Position numbers and translations under genes: made by a program. Shown piece after piece: positions 48,995-58,001 of a stretch of 64,000 nucleotides of DNA (the stretch's first letter is position 1; each line of letters begins with the position of its first letter). The stretch lies in contig NZ_JACHWN010000003.1 in NCBI RefSeq assembly GCF_014191375.1, positions 124,001-188,000 on the forward strand, given 5' to 3'. Below the pieces are notes generated by a model. The model was not told the DNA's origin, did not search any database, and worked only from the letters and a program-made list of their open reading frames with translations. The stretch comes from Mesorhizobium sp. RMAD-H1 (GTDB taxonomy: Bacteria > Pseudomonadota > Alphaproteobacteria > Rhizobiales > Rhizobiaceae).

Positions 48995-50248
48995 TCAGGC
49001 GGACGCCCCGGTCTGTGCCAGTTGGTCGAGATGCATGCGGATATGGGCGGCTTCGGCCGCCGTATTGGCAAGCGCGATGGCACGGTCGAAGGCTATGCGC
49101 GCCTCCTCGTTGCGGCCGAGCTTCTTGAGAAGGGCGCCCTTGACGCCGAAATAGTGGAAATAGCCGGAGAGCTTCTCCTCCAGCGGCTCGATGAGGGCAA
49201 GCGCATCCGCGGCCCCGCGCACCTTTTCCACCGCGACCGCGCGGTTGAGCGTGACGACGGGCGAGGGGATGAATGCTTCCAACGCGGCATAAAGCAGCTC
49301 GATTTCTGCCCAGTCCGTATCCTCGGCCCGCGCCGCGCGGGCGTGCAGGGCGGCGATCGCCGCCTGGATCTGGTAAGGGCCGGGCCGCCTGTGCCGCATC
49401 GCCTTGTCGATGAGCGCCAGGCCTTCGGCGATCATCTGCCTGTTCCAGAGGCCGCGATCCTGGTTATCGAGCAGAATAATCTGCCCGTCGGCATCGAAGC
49501 GGGCGGCGGCGCGGGCATGCTGGAGGAGCAGCAATGCCATCAGCCCCATGATCTCGGGTTCGGTCGGGAAGATGCGCAGGAGCAGCCGCGCCAGCCTGAT
49601 CGCCTCGTCGCAGAGCGGGAAACGCGCCTTCGCCTCGCTGCCGCCAGCCGAGTAGCCCTCGTTGAAGATGAGATAGACCATGGCGCCGACGGCAGCGAGC
49701 CGCTCCGCCCGTTCGATCGGGCCGGGCGTCTCGAACGGCAGGTTGCCGGCGCCGATGCGCGCCTTGGCGCGGGTGATGCGTTGCTCCATGGCGCTTTCGC
49801 TGACGAGGAAGGCCCGCGCGATCTGCCGGACCGAGAGGCCCGAGACGATCCTGAGCGCCAGTGCGATCTGCTGCGTGGCGGGCAGGTCCGGATGGCAGCA
49901 GATGAAGAGCAGGCGCAGGATGTCGTCGCGGTAATCGGCGACGTCCATCTTCTCGGCGACGGCGGATTCGGTATCCTCGAGATCGGACAGGTGCTCTTCG
50001 GACGGCAATGCCTGATGCTTCGCCTGGCGCCGCACCACGTCGATGGCGCTGTTGCGTCCGACGAAAATGAGCCATGCAGTCGGATCGCGCGGCGGGCCGT
50101 TCTTCGCCCAGGTCTTGAGCGCCCTGAGGCAGGCCTCCTGAAATGCTTCCTCCGCCGTGTCGAGATCGCGGAAATAGCGCAGCAGCGCCCCCACCACCTG
50201 CGGGCGGGCTGCGGTCAATGCGGCATCGATCCAATGGGTATCGTTCAT
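48995..50248 (-). CDS. ECF sigma factor with TPR-like C-terminal extension (ECF42 type)
   Basis: A 417-residue RNA-polymerase sigma subunit. Sigma region 2 is within the first 80 residues (RYFRDLDTAEEAFQEACLRALKTWAKNG, PTAWLIFVGRNSAIDVVRR) and sigma region 4 around 130-180 (IVSGLSVRQIARAFLVSESAMEQRITRAKA). The long alpha-helical C-terminal part with the tetratricopeptide-like YAALEAFIPSPVVTLNRAVAVEKVRGAADALALI identifies the ECF42 group. No anti-sigma factor is beside it, in keeping with the group, whose C-terminus is thought to regulate it. Its start overlaps the YCII gene by 4 nt. Confidence 0.92.
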   Translation of the reverse strand: MNDTHWIDAALTAARPQVVGALLRYFRDLDTAEEAFQEACLRALKTWAKNGPPRDPTAWLIFVGRNSAIDVVRRQAKHQALPSEEHLSDLEDTESAVAEKMDVADYRDDILRLLFICCHPDLPATQQIALALRIVSGLSVRQIARAFLVSESAMEQRITRAKARIGAGNLPFETPGPIERAERLAAVGAMVYLIFNEGYSAGGSEAKARFPLCDEAIRLARLLLRIFPTEPEIMGLMALLLLQHARAAARFDADGQIILLDNQDRGLWNRQMIAEGLALIDKAMRHRRPGPYQIQAAIAALHARAARAEDTDWAEIELLYAALEAFIPSPVVTLNRAVAVEKVRGAADALALIEPLEEKLSGYFHYFGVKGALLKKLGRNEEARIAFDRAIALANTAAEAAHIRMHLDQLAQTGASA

Positions 50249-50619
50249 GTCAGGCCTGATCCCGGACGGAAAAGCATGATGGGGCGGATTTCATAGGAAC
50301 CGGTGCCAGGATTGGCTTGCGCCAGATCGCGTGCGGTATCGAGCGCTTCGTCGAGCGACGCGGCTTCGATGACATAGAACCCCAGGAGTTGTTCCTTGGT
50401 TTCGGCGAACGGCCCGTCTATGACGAGCGGTGCGTCGCCGTTCTTGCGCAGGGTCGTTGCCGCCGTGGTCGGCAGGAGCCGGGCGACAGGGCCGAGACGC
50501 CCTTCCCTGGCAAGCCCTTCCTGGACGGTCATGAGCTTTCCCATGACCTCGTCCTCTTCCTCCTGCGACCAGGAGCCGACGACGTCTTCCACGTTATAGC
50601 AAAGGATCGCGTAGAGCAT
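50245..50619 (-). CDS. YCII/DGPF-domain protein
   Basis: A 124-residue YCII-related protein with the DGPF motif (VIDGPFAETKEQLLGFYVIEA). The ferredoxin-like fold of this family is small; DGPF proteins are almost always encoded with ECF42 sigma factors. Its stop overlaps the sigma-factor start, so both come from the same transcript. ATG 50619 has AAAGGAA upstream. It may be a target or helper of the sigma factor; no chemistry can be assigned. Confidence 0.9.
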   Translation of the reverse strand: MLYAILCYNVEDVVGSWSQEEEDEVMGKLMTVQEGLAREGRLGPVARLLPTTAATTLRKNGDAPLVIDGPFAETKEQLLGFYVIEAASLDEALDTARDLAQANPGTGSYEIRPIMLFRPGSGLT

Positions 50620-50703
50620 TGGGCCATTCCTCTTTCCATAAAGACGGACGAGTATGGCCTTTCCCGACATCAGGTCGAGGAATTTTTACTCTTCATCCCG
50701 TCC

Positions 50704-51801
50704 TTATCGCATGGCCTTGCCGCCACCGATGATCAGATTGGTCCAGTCGGCGATGAAGCGCGCGCGCTGTGCGTGGTCCTGGGCGGCGAGGAGCTCCGGG
50801 CCGATGCGGATCGGCCGCGCGATCCCTGACTGGACGAGCGTCAATGGGCCGTCTACATCCGGTGGCAAGGGGCCGCTTTCGGAGAAGAAGAAGGCTTTTT
50901 CGCGGGCGATGGCCCGGCCGCGCGGCGAAAGGAGATAATCGAGGAACCGGGCGCCAAGATTGCCGCTCACCGCGTTCTTCGGGATGAGCGCGCCGCGGCT
51001 CAGGATCAGCGTGTAGTCGCGCGGCACGACGATCTTCAGCTGCGGGTTCCGCTTGTATTCGGCATAGGCGTAGGAGCCGAGAATATTGTAGCCGATATAG
51101 AAATTGCCGCTCGCCACCTGCTGCAGGACCTCGCTGTTGCAGCAGCGCACCGTCGCGTCGGCGCGGCTCATGCTTTCGAGCAGGCGGCCATAGACGGTGG
51201 TGGTCTGCTTCGCGTCGTAAAAGGCAAGGAGATAGCCGATGCCGGACTGGCGCAGATCATAGGTGCCTATGCGCCCGCGATAGAAATCGAGCTTGCGGCG
51301 AAGCAGGTCGGCGAGCTCCACATGCGTCCGGGCCACATCTTCGGCTGGCACCAGATCGCTGTTATAGACGAAGACCGATGGTTCAAAGGTGAAGCCGAAG
51401 ACCTCATCGCGCCAGTTCGCCCATGAGGCGACGCTCTGGGTCTGCGGCGATTGGTGCGGCGTGGCACAGCCGTCATTCGCAAGTTTCACGAGTTGGTCGA
51501 CGGAGGACGACAGGTAGATGTCGCCGAGCGCGGTGCCCTCGCGGCAGGCCCTGTCCGCGTCATTGTAGAGATCATTGGTGACGTATTCGACATATTGCAC
51601 GGCTATGTCGGGCGCCATTTTCTGGAAGTCGAGAATGAGCGGTTCCATCGCGTCGATGTCGGTGGCGGCGTGAATGGAAAGGACGTCGCGCTGGGGCTGC
51701 TGTGCGGGGAAGAGATGGCGGCTGCCCTCCAGCGCATCTGCCGGGCCGGCAGATGAAAGAGCGACCATCATGGCGCAGAGGTGGATCAGCATCTGTTTCA
51801 T
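50704..51801 (-). CDS. PgtC/Fbp-like periplasmic solute-binding protein linked to tctDE
   Basis: A 365-residue periplasmic binding protein: Sec signal MKQMLIHLCAMMVALSSAGPADA (split core), then VLSIHAATDIDAMEPLILDFQK and the segment LGDIYLSSSVDQLVKLANDG typical of Fbp/PgtC-like proteins. Near the end SGNLGARFLDYLLSPRGRAIA. It carries no membrane partner in the neighbourhood. Instead its ATG overlaps the stop of the sensor kinase gene by 4 nt, as the PgtC protein is encoded with PgtA/PgtB. This suggests a signalling helper that presents ligand to the kinase rather than a transport receptor (inference). Confidence 0.78.
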   Translation of the reverse strand: MKQMLIHLCAMMVALSSAGPADALEGSRHLFPAQQPQRDVLSIHAATDIDAMEPLILDFQKMAPDIAVQYVEYVTNDLYNDADRACREGTALGDIYLSSSVDQLVKLANDGCATPHQSPQTQSVASWANWRDEVFGFTFEPSVFVYNSDLVPAEDVARTHVELADLLRRKLDFYRGRIGTYDLRQSGIGYLLAFYDAKQTTTVYGRLLESMSRADATVRCCNSEVLQQVASGNFYIGYNILGSYAYAEYKRNPQLKIVVPRDYTLILSRGALIPKNAVSGNLGARFLDYLLSPRGRAIAREKAFFFSESGPLPPDVDGPLTLVQSGIARPIRIGPELLAAQDHAQRARFIADWTNLIIGGGKAMR

Positions 51802-53198
51802 TTCTTTTTCTTCACTTCTGCTTGCCCAGCCAGCGGAATTTCGAGATAGACGGTGAATCCGCGTTCGCCTTTTTCGCGGAAGCCGAGACGGCCGCCATGG
51901 GCGGTCGCCACTTCCGAGGCGATGGCGAAGCCGAGGCCGCCGCTGCCCTCGTGCGCCCTCGATGTGACGAAACGCTGTGTCACCCTTTCCCACTCTCCGG
52001 GTGGAATGCCGACCCCGTCATCCTCCACCTCCACGCGCGCCTTTTCCCGGTCGCTGACGACCCGCACCTCCAGGCGCGATATGGTTCCGTGCCGGAGCGA
52101 ATTGTCGATGACGTTGACGATCGCCTCGCGCAGCGAGACGGGGTCGCCCAACACCATCGGCGCCTCGCTTTGCGCTTCGAACGAGACGACGATATCGGGG
52201 TCGATGGTGATCGGTATGGCCGCGCGGAAGGCGCGTCTGGCAATGTCGACCAGATTGACCGGCGCAAGCTGCACCGATTCCGACCGGTGGATCACCATGG
52301 CATGGCTCAGGAGCTGGTTCGTCAGCCTCGCCAGCTCGTCGGCACGCTTCTTCACCCGGGCGAGATGCCGACGGCCGGATTCGTCCATCTGGTCCTGGCC
52401 GAGCAGATCCACCTGCGCGGAGAGCGCCGTCAACGGTGTCCTGATCTGGTGGGCGGCATCGGCGATAAAGCGCTGCAGGAGGTCGACCCGCTCGCTGAGC
52501 CGGCCCATGAAATGATTGATGGAGGCAAGGAATGGCTGAAGCTCGCGTGGCGCCTCGACCTTGATGGGTGTGAGGTCCTGCGGGTCGCGACGGCGCATCG
52601 CGGCCCCCAGATGGGCGATCGGCTGGAGCGAATAGCGGATGGCGAGCATCGTGCCCGCCAGGGCGAGAACGCTCATGATGGCGACCAGGACGATGGCATG
52701 GGAGGTCAGCTCGCCGGCGAGCGCGCGGCGGGCCTCTGTCGTCTGTGCGACGATGACATGTGCGAAGCCGGAGAGCGTGGGGTCGGAAAGCGCGCGGGCG
52801 ACGATGGTCAAGCGAACCGGAACGCCGCGAAACTCGGTCGAGGCGAAGACCGGCTCGGCGCGGACGGTATCGAGATCGATATCCGTTTTGAGATCGTCAT
52901 AGCCAGTCAGCGTCTGCCCGGCGGGGTCGATGACGCGGTAGAAGATGCGGTCGCTCGCCGCCAGCCCGAGCAGCTCGAAAGCCGATGAGGGCAGGTTGAT
53001 GATGAGGTGGCCGGCATCGACTGTAAGGTTTTCCGCAATCTGGATCGCGGCGCCGAGGAGCAGCCGGTCATAGGCATCGTCGGCGGCGGCCCTGGCATAA
53101 ACCCAGGCAGCCGTGATCAGCAGTGCCGCTCCAGTGCACAGGACCAGCGCAACGCGCAGCGCCAGGCGCCAGAAGAGCGAGGGTTCACGCCGTGTCAT
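51798..53198 (-). CDS. tctE: Sensor histidine kinase TctE
   Basis: A 466-residue membrane-bound kinase. A first helix (LALRVALVLCTGAALLITAAWVY) and a second near residue 170 enclose a ~130-residue periplasmic sensor domain. A HAMP-like linker then leads to the H-box LQRFIADAAHQIRTPLTALSAQ, N-box EAIVNVIDNSLRHG, G1 VEDDGVGIPP and GSGGLGFAIASEVATAHGG. It overlaps the response-regulator gene by 14 nt and the binding-protein gene by 4 nt. The adjacent tctCBA operon identifies it as TctE of the tricarboxylate system; the inducing ligand is probably citrate or a relative (inference). Confidence 0.9.
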   Translation of the reverse strand: MTRREPSLFWRLALRVALVLCTGAALLITAAWVYARAAADDAYDRLLLGAAIQIAENLTVDAGHLIINLPSSAFELLGLAASDRIFYRVIDPAGQTLTGYDDLKTDIDLDTVRAEPVFASTEFRGVPVRLTIVARALSDPTLSGFAHVIVAQTTEARRALAGELTSHAIVLVAIMSVLALAGTMLAIRYSLQPIAHLGAAMRRRDPQDLTPIKVEAPRELQPFLASINHFMGRLSERVDLLQRFIADAAHQIRTPLTALSAQVDLLGQDQMDESGRRHLARVKKRADELARLTNQLLSHAMVIHRSESVQLAPVNLVDIARRAFRAAIPITIDPDIVVSFEAQSEAPMVLGDPVSLREAIVNVIDNSLRHGTISRLEVRVVSDREKARVEVEDDGVGIPPGEWERVTQRFVTSRAHEGSGGLGFAIASEVATAHGGRLGFREKGERGFTVYLEIPLAGQAEVKKKK

Positions 53199-53862
53199 CG
53201 GAAACCAGCTGATAGCCGAGGCCACGGACGGTGACGATGCGGGCGCGCGAGCCTTCCAGCTTCTTGCGCAGCCGACCGACATAGAGCTCGATGGCGTTGT
53301 GATGGCCGGCCGGCTCCTCGAAACCGAAGAGCTGGTCGAGCAACTCGTCCTTGCTGAAGACGCGGCCGGGCCGGGTGGCCAGGATTTCCAGAAGCGTCAT
53401 TTCCCGCCGCTTCAACTGCACCTCGCGTTTGCCGACGCGCACGCTGCGGCTCGACCGGTCGAGCACGATATCGCCGCACTCGATCAGATTGGTCGCCTCT
53501 CCGGCATGGCGGCGCAACAGCACGCGGGCGCGTGCCTCCAGCTCGCGGAAATCGAACGGCTTGACGAGATAGTCGTCGGCGCCGAGATCGAGCGCTCCTA
53601 CCCGGTCCTCGATTTCGGAGCGCGCTGTCAGTACCAGGACAGGGATGGACTTCTTCGCCTGGCGCAGGCGGCGCAGGATCTCGAACCCGTCGAGGCCCGG
53701 GAGCATGACGTCGAGGATGACCAGGTCGTAATCGGTGAAATCGAGGATATCGGATGCAGCCTGGCCGTCGGTTTCCCAATCGACCGTATGCCCGACCGTC
53801 TCGAACCGGCGGCTGATCGCCTCTCCCACATCCTGGGTATCTTCGACAAGAAGAATGCGCAT
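53185..53862 (-). CDS. tctD: OmpR-type response regulator TctD
   Basis: A 225-residue response regulator: receiver with acceptor aspartate in DYDLVILDVMLPGLDG, the lysine in YLVKPFDFRELEAR, and an OmpR-type winged HTH (VGKREVQLKRREMTLLEILATRPGRVFSKDELLDQLFGFEEP, IELYVGRLRKKL). It is the first gene of the tctD-tctE-binding-protein operon and divergent from tctC across a 309-bp gap, which must contain its binding sites and both promoters. Confidence 0.92.
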   Translation of the reverse strand: MRILLVEDTQDVGEAISRRFETVGHTVDWETDGQAASDILDFTDYDLVILDVMLPGLDGFEILRRLRQAKKSIPVLVLTARSEIEDRVGALDLGADDYLVKPFDFRELEARARVLLRRHAGEATNLIECGDIVLDRSSRSVRVGKREVQLKRREMTLLEILATRPGRVFSKDELLDQLFGFEEPAGHHNAIELYVGRLRKKLEGSRARIVTVRGLGYQLVSDDTA

Positions 53863-54171
53863 TTTGATGCATTTGCACGGAAAATGGCGGCGATCAAGAA
53901 GAAGCACACGGAAGCGGCTGCCGGATTCCGTGACAGCATGGTGACAGGTTTCCCTTCTATGAATGCTGCAGCCTGTCTGCGGGAGAAGGACCGGACAGCG
54001 GCGCGGAGGAAATCGCGAAACTCACCCCGATACGGAAGCGAAGAGCTTTTATGGGGTAACTCTGCACATGAGCCGACGCATCGTGACCGCATGCGATGTG
54101 AAGGCCTGCATGCCGTTGTGATGAAGTCCTGCATCCGCGTCGGCCGATAATAATCAACGTGGGAGAGGATT
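53863..54171. promoter_or_regulatory. Divergent tctD / tctC regulatory region
   Basis: A 309-bp gap without genes between the divergent response-regulator and tctC starts. A direct repeat, GTGACAGcatGGTGACAGG, lies near 53930-53950. This region should hold the TctD-controlled promoter of tctCBA, as in Salmonella; no certain operator was identified by eye. Confidence 0.5.
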
Positions 54172-55146
54172 ATGATGAAATTGAAGACTGGAGCCCTCGT
54201 CGCCGGCGTTCTGTTTGCCGTGCTGGCAGGCGGAAACGCTTCGGCTGAGCCGGCGAAGCCCGAATGCCTCGCCGGGGCAAAGCCCGGTGGCGGCTTCGAC
54301 CTGACCTGCCGTCTTGCGGCCAATTCGCTGCTCGAGGCCAAGCTGATCAGCAAACCGATGGCCGTTACCTATATGGAAGGCGGCGTCGGCGCGGTGGCCT
54401 ATAATCACGTCATCGGCAAGCGCGGCTCGGACGGTAATCTGATCACCGCCGCCTCGGCCGGTTCGGCGCTGCTGATCGCCCAAGGCAAGTTCGGCCAGTA
54501 CGATGAAACCGCCGTTCGCTGGCTTGGTGCTCTCGGCACCGATTACGGCGTACTGGTCGTTGCCGCGGATTCGCCCATCAAGACCCTCGGCGACCTGATC
54601 GATGCCTACAAGGCCAATCCTTCCGACTTCGCCATTGCCGGCGGCGGTGCCGTCGGGTCGCAGGACTGGATGAAGGGGGCGATCCTCGCGAAGGCCGCAG
54701 GCCAGGATGCCAAGGCGATGCGCTATGTCGCGCTCGAAGGTGGCGGTGCGGTGCTGACGGCGCTCGAAGGCGGCCATGTCAAGGTGGGCGCCGGCGATGC
54801 CGCCGAAATGTCCAAGCATCATGCTGCGGGAAAGGTGCGCATCCTTGCCGTCATGTCGAAGGAGCGCCTCCCGGGCGAACTGGCCGAGGTCCCGACGGCC
54901 AAGGAGCAGGGAATTGACATCGAATGGCCGGTCTGGCGCGGTTATTATGTCGGCAAGAATGTTTCCGATGCCGACTATAACTGGTGGGTGGACAGCTTCA
55001 AGAAGCTGGTGGAGACGCCCGAATTCAAGAAGGAGCGCGAAGCGCGCGGCCTCTATGAATACACCGTCATTGGCAAGGAATTCGACGAGCAGGTGAGGGC
55101 TGATGTCGCCCGCTTCAAGGTGCTCGCCAAGGAAGCCGGCATGTAA
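54172..55146 (+). CDS. tctC: Tricarboxylate-binding protein TctC
   Basis: A 324-residue periplasmic binding protein, signal peptide with cleavage after NASA, mature start EPAKPECLAGAKPGGGFDLTCRLA. It follows Salmonella TctC closely: VTYMEGGVGAVAYNHV, GTDYGVLVVAADSP, GSQDWMKGA, KVRILAVMSKERLPGELAEVPTAKEQG and VSDADYNWWVDSFKKL. It binds citrate or another tricarboxylate. It differs strongly from the two TctC-like proteins at 17013 and 20270. AGAGGATT precedes the ATG. It leads the tctCBA operon and is divergent from tctDE. Confidence 0.93.
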   Translation: MMKLKTGALVAGVLFAVLAGGNASAEPAKPECLAGAKPGGGFDLTCRLAANSLLEAKLISKPMAVTYMEGGVGAVAYNHVIGKRGSDGNLITAASAGSALLIAQGKFGQYDETAVRWLGALGTDYGVLVVAADSPIKTLGDLIDAYKANPSDFAIAGGGAVGSQDWMKGAILAKAAGQDAKAMRYVALEGGGAVLTALEGGHVKVGAGDAAEMSKHHAAGKVRILAVMSKERLPGELAEVPTAKEQGIDIEWPVWRGYYVGKNVSDADYNWWVDSFKKLVETPEFKKEREARGLYEYTVIGKEFDEQVRADVARFKVLAKEAGM

Positions 55147-55214
55147 TGACGAGAGGCGGCCCGCCGGCAACCGGCGGGCCGTTCGTCCTGTTTGTGCCAA
55201 CGACGGAGAAACCG

Positions 55215-55673
55215 ATGTCGGACAAAACGAAAAACGCTTCCCTCGCGGGAAGGATCGGCGGCGTCTGCCTTCTGGCCTTGGCGATCGCCTACGGAATCGG
55301 CGGCAGCCGGATCGAATATGCCTTCGCTTCCGATCCGCTGGGGCCGCGGGTGATGCCTGTCGTGCTGGCGATCATCCTTGGTGTCTTGTGCCTCTTCTAC
55401 CTGAGAAAGCCGGGTAACACCGAGAGCTTTCCGACCGGAGCGCTGCTCGTCAAGACGCTTGCCGTGCCTGGGCTGATCATCCTTGCCGTGCTTCTTCTGG
55501 AACCGTTTGGCTTCGCGGCGTCGATCTTCATCCTGACGGCGGGGGTGGGCTGGATTTTCGGAGCATCATTGCGCAAGGCGCTGATTGGTGCCGCCGGGCA
55601 CGCCCTCCTGTGGTGGTTCGTCTTCTCCTATCTGCTCGAGGTCTATCTGCCGAAGGGCACGCTTTTCGGCTGA
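55215..55673 (+). CDS. tctB: Tricarboxylate transporter small permease TctB
   Basis: A 152-residue protein with four hydrophobic segments and the family loop IEYAFASDPLGPRVMPVVLAIILGVLCLFYL. GGAG lies upstream of ATG 55215. It is 68 bp after tctC and 32 bp before tctA. TctB is the small membrane subunit of the citrate-importing complex. Confidence 0.9.
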   Translation: MSDKTKNASLAGRIGGVCLLALAIAYGIGGSRIEYAFASDPLGPRVMPVVLAIILGVLCLFYLRKPGNTESFPTGALLVKTLAVPGLIILAVLLLEPFGFAASIFILTAGVGWIFGASLRKALIGAAGHALLWWFVFSYLLEVYLPKGTLFG

Positions 55674-55705
55674 GCCGAAGCGGGGAACTGACCGAGGATA
55701 TTTCC

Positions 55706-57214
55706 ATGAACCTTGAATATCTCTGGGGTGGCTTTGCCGTTGCCCTCACTTTCCAGAACCTGCTGATCGGCTTTATCGGCTGTTTCATCGGCACGCTGGT
55801 CGGCGCACTGCCTGCAATCGGTCCGATCAACGGCATCGCGCTGCTGCTGCCGATCGCCTATACGATGGGCCTTCCGCCCGAAAGCACGATGATCCTGCTT
55901 GCCTCGATCTATTGCGGGGCTGAATATGGCGGGCGCATTTCTTCGATCCTGCTCAATGTGCCAGGCGACGCCGGCGCCGTGATGACCGCTCTCGACGGCT
56001 ATCCGCTCGCCCGCCAGGGCCGTGCCGGCGAAGCTTTGATGCTGAGCGGGCTTGCCTCCTTTGTCGGTGGCATGATCGGCGCGGTCGGACTTGCGCTTTT
56101 TGCTCCGGTGCTTGCCGGTCTCGCCACCGGCTTCGGCCCCGCGGAATATTTCGTGCTGATGGTCTTCGCCTTTGCCACGCTCGGCTCCATGGTCGGCAGC
56201 CAGCCGGTGAAGACGCTGATCGGCTGCACGCTCGGGCTGATGCTCGCCACCGTCGGACTCGATGCGACGTCCGGCGCCTACCGCTTCACCTTCAACGAGC
56301 CGGAACTGGGCGACGGCATCGAGTTCGTGGTCCTGGTGATCGGTCTGTTCTCGATCTCCGAGGCGCTGCTCATCCTCGAACACCAGGCATCGGGGGTTAC
56401 CGTCATCAGGCAGCTCGGACGGATGTTCGCGCGGGCCAATGATATCCGCAAATCCGTCGGCACGACGCTGCGCAGCTCCATCATCGGCTTCGTCGTCGGC
56501 GTCCTGCCGGGGACGGGGGCATCGGTTTCCAGCGCCATCGCCTATACGACAGCCAAGCGCCTGTCGGATACCGAGGGCACTTTCGGCAAGGGCGACGTGC
56601 GCGGCCTGGCAGCACCGGAGGCGGCGAACAACGCTACGGCGTGTGGCGCCTTCGTGCCCATGCTGACCCTGGGCGTGCCGGGTTCGGGCACCACCGCCGT
56701 CATGATCGGCGCTCTGATGCTCTATAATATCCAGCCAGGCCCCATGCTGCTCACCGAGCGGCCTGAGATCGTCGGCGGCCTCGTCGCCTCGCTCTTCGTG
56801 GGCAACATCATTCTGTTGCTTCTCAACCTGCCGCTCGTCAATATCTTCGCCCGCGTGCTGACGGTGCCTAACTGGCTGCTCGTGCCGGGCATTCTGGTCC
56901 TGTCGATCGTCGGGGTCTATTCGACCCACGCTTCCGGCTTCTCGGTGCTTCTGATGCTCGGGATCGGCATGGTGGGCTGGCTGTTGCGCAAGCTCGGTTT
57001 CGACATGGCGCCGATCATCCTCGGTTTCGTGCTCGGCCATGTCATGGAGATCAATCTGCGCAATGCGCTGGCGATCAGCGGCGGAGACATCTCCATCCTG
57101 TTCCAGAGCAAGATCTCCCTGGTGCTGTGGGTGCTTGCCGCGGGAATGGCCGTTCTTCCCCTCGTCCTGTCACGCCGGGCGAAGAAGAGGTTGAAAGCCG
57201 CCGCGCCGGCCTGA
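55706..57214 (+). CDS. tctA: Tricarboxylate transporter large permease TctA
   Basis: A 502-residue permease with about 12 helices. Family blocks: FIGCFIGTLVGALPAIGPINGIALLLPIAY, YCGAEYGGRISSILLNVPGDAGAVMTALDGYPLA, and in the second half IGFVVGVLPGTGASVSSAIAYTTAKR with APEAANNATACGAFVPMLTLGVPGSGTTAVMIGAL. It is the last gene of tctCBA; a palindromic terminator follows at 57240. Confidence 0.94.
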   Translation: MNLEYLWGGFAVALTFQNLLIGFIGCFIGTLVGALPAIGPINGIALLLPIAYTMGLPPESTMILLASIYCGAEYGGRISSILLNVPGDAGAVMTALDGYPLARQGRAGEALMLSGLASFVGGMIGAVGLALFAPVLAGLATGFGPAEYFVLMVFAFATLGSMVGSQPVKTLIGCTLGLMLATVGLDATSGAYRFTFNEPELGDGIEFVVLVIGLFSISEALLILEHQASGVTVIRQLGRMFARANDIRKSVGTTLRSSIIGFVVGVLPGTGASVSSAIAYTTAKRLSDTEGTFGKGDVRGLAAPEAANNATACGAFVPMLTLGVPGSGTTAVMIGALMLYNIQPGPMLLTERPEIVGGLVASLFVGNIILLLLNLPLVNIFARVLTVPNWLLVPGILVLSIVGVYSTHASGFSVLLMLGIGMVGWLLRKLGFDMAPIILGFVLGHVMEINLRNALAISGGDISILFQSKISLVLWVLAAGMAVLPLVLSRRAKKRLKAAAPA

Positions 57215-57239
57215 CCGGCGCAGCATATTCTGCCAGGGT

Positions 57240-57268
57240 TCAAGGAGCCGGATCATCCGGCTCCTTGA
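57240..57268. terminator. Bidirectional palindromic terminator between tctA and the GntR gene
   Basis: A 14-bp perfect inverted repeat (TCAAGGAGCCGGAT and its complement around a single C) starting 26 bp after the tctA stop. It overlaps the last nine codons and stop of the convergent GntR gene, so the GntR C-terminus is encoded inside the hairpin. It could end both transcripts. Confidence 0.6.
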
Positions 57269-58001
57269 CTGTTTCCGGCGGGGAGCCGTCGCCTTCCGGT
57301 GCGGCAAAATATTGCGGATGCTGCTGGCGCAGCACGGCAATGAGCGAGTTGATGCGCGACAGATGATGGCGCATCGCCGCTTCGGCGCGCGCTGCGTCGC
57401 GATCGCGCAAGGCATCGATGATGGCTGCGTGTTCCTTGATGACGACAGGTTCATTGAAGGCGAGGCTGAGATAGCGCACCCGGTCCATCTGCGCCTTCTG
57501 CTCGTTGATCAGCGTCCAGACGAGGCCACGGCCCGATCCTTCTGCGATCGAGCGATGAAACGCATCGTCGAGATCGTGGAAAAGCTCGCGCTCATTGATG
57601 TCGACCGCCTTGCGCTGGCGCTCGACGATATCCTCCAGACAGTCGATCAGCCCATCCTCGCAATGCGCGCACGCATCCCTCACGATCGCCGCCTCCAGCG
57701 CCTCGCGGATGAAGCGCGCGTTGAGAACGGCTGCCTCGGAGATCTTGCATACCTCGGTCGCGCGCTTCGGCTGGATGCGGACGAATTCGATCTGCGCCAG
57801 CCGGATGAAGGCTTCGCGCACCGGCTGGCGCGAGACACCCAGCTGCTTGGCGATCTCGGCTTCCGAAAATTTCGCGCCCGGCGGCATCTGCAGGGTAAGA
57901 ATGGCCGAGTGCAGCGTCGCGAAAACGCGGTCCGCAATGGTCGGATCGCCTGTTTCAGATCGTTCCGCCAGTGTTTCTCCCTTGGTCGAAAGTAGGTCCA
58001 T
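57240..58001 (-). CDS. GntR-family (FadR/FCD) regulator of uronate genes
   Basis: A 253-residue GntR protein. The winged HTH reads RVFATLHSAILTLQMPPGAKFSEAEIAKQLGVSRQPVREAFIRLAQIEFVRIQPKRATEV, and the helical FCD domain (about 90-225) has FIREALEAAIVRD, HDLDDAFHRSIAEGSG and EHAAIIDALRDRDAARAEAAMRHHLSRI with metal-binding histidines. It is divergent from uxaC across 128 bp, as ExuR/UxuR-type regulators often are. A uronate or keto-deoxy-gluconate intermediate is the probable effector (inference). Confidence 0.9.
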   Translation of the reverse strand: MDLLSTKGETLAERSETGDPTIADRVFATLHSAILTLQMPPGAKFSEAEIAKQLGVSRQPVREAFIRLAQIEFVRIQPKRATEVCKISEAAVLNARFIREALEAAIVRDACAHCEDGLIDCLEDIVERQRKAVDINERELFHDLDDAFHRSIAEGSGRGLVWTLINEQKAQMDRVRYLSLAFNEPVVIKEHAAIIDALRDRDAARAEAAMRHHLSRINSLIAVLRQQHPQYFAAPEGDGSPPETVKEPDDPAP

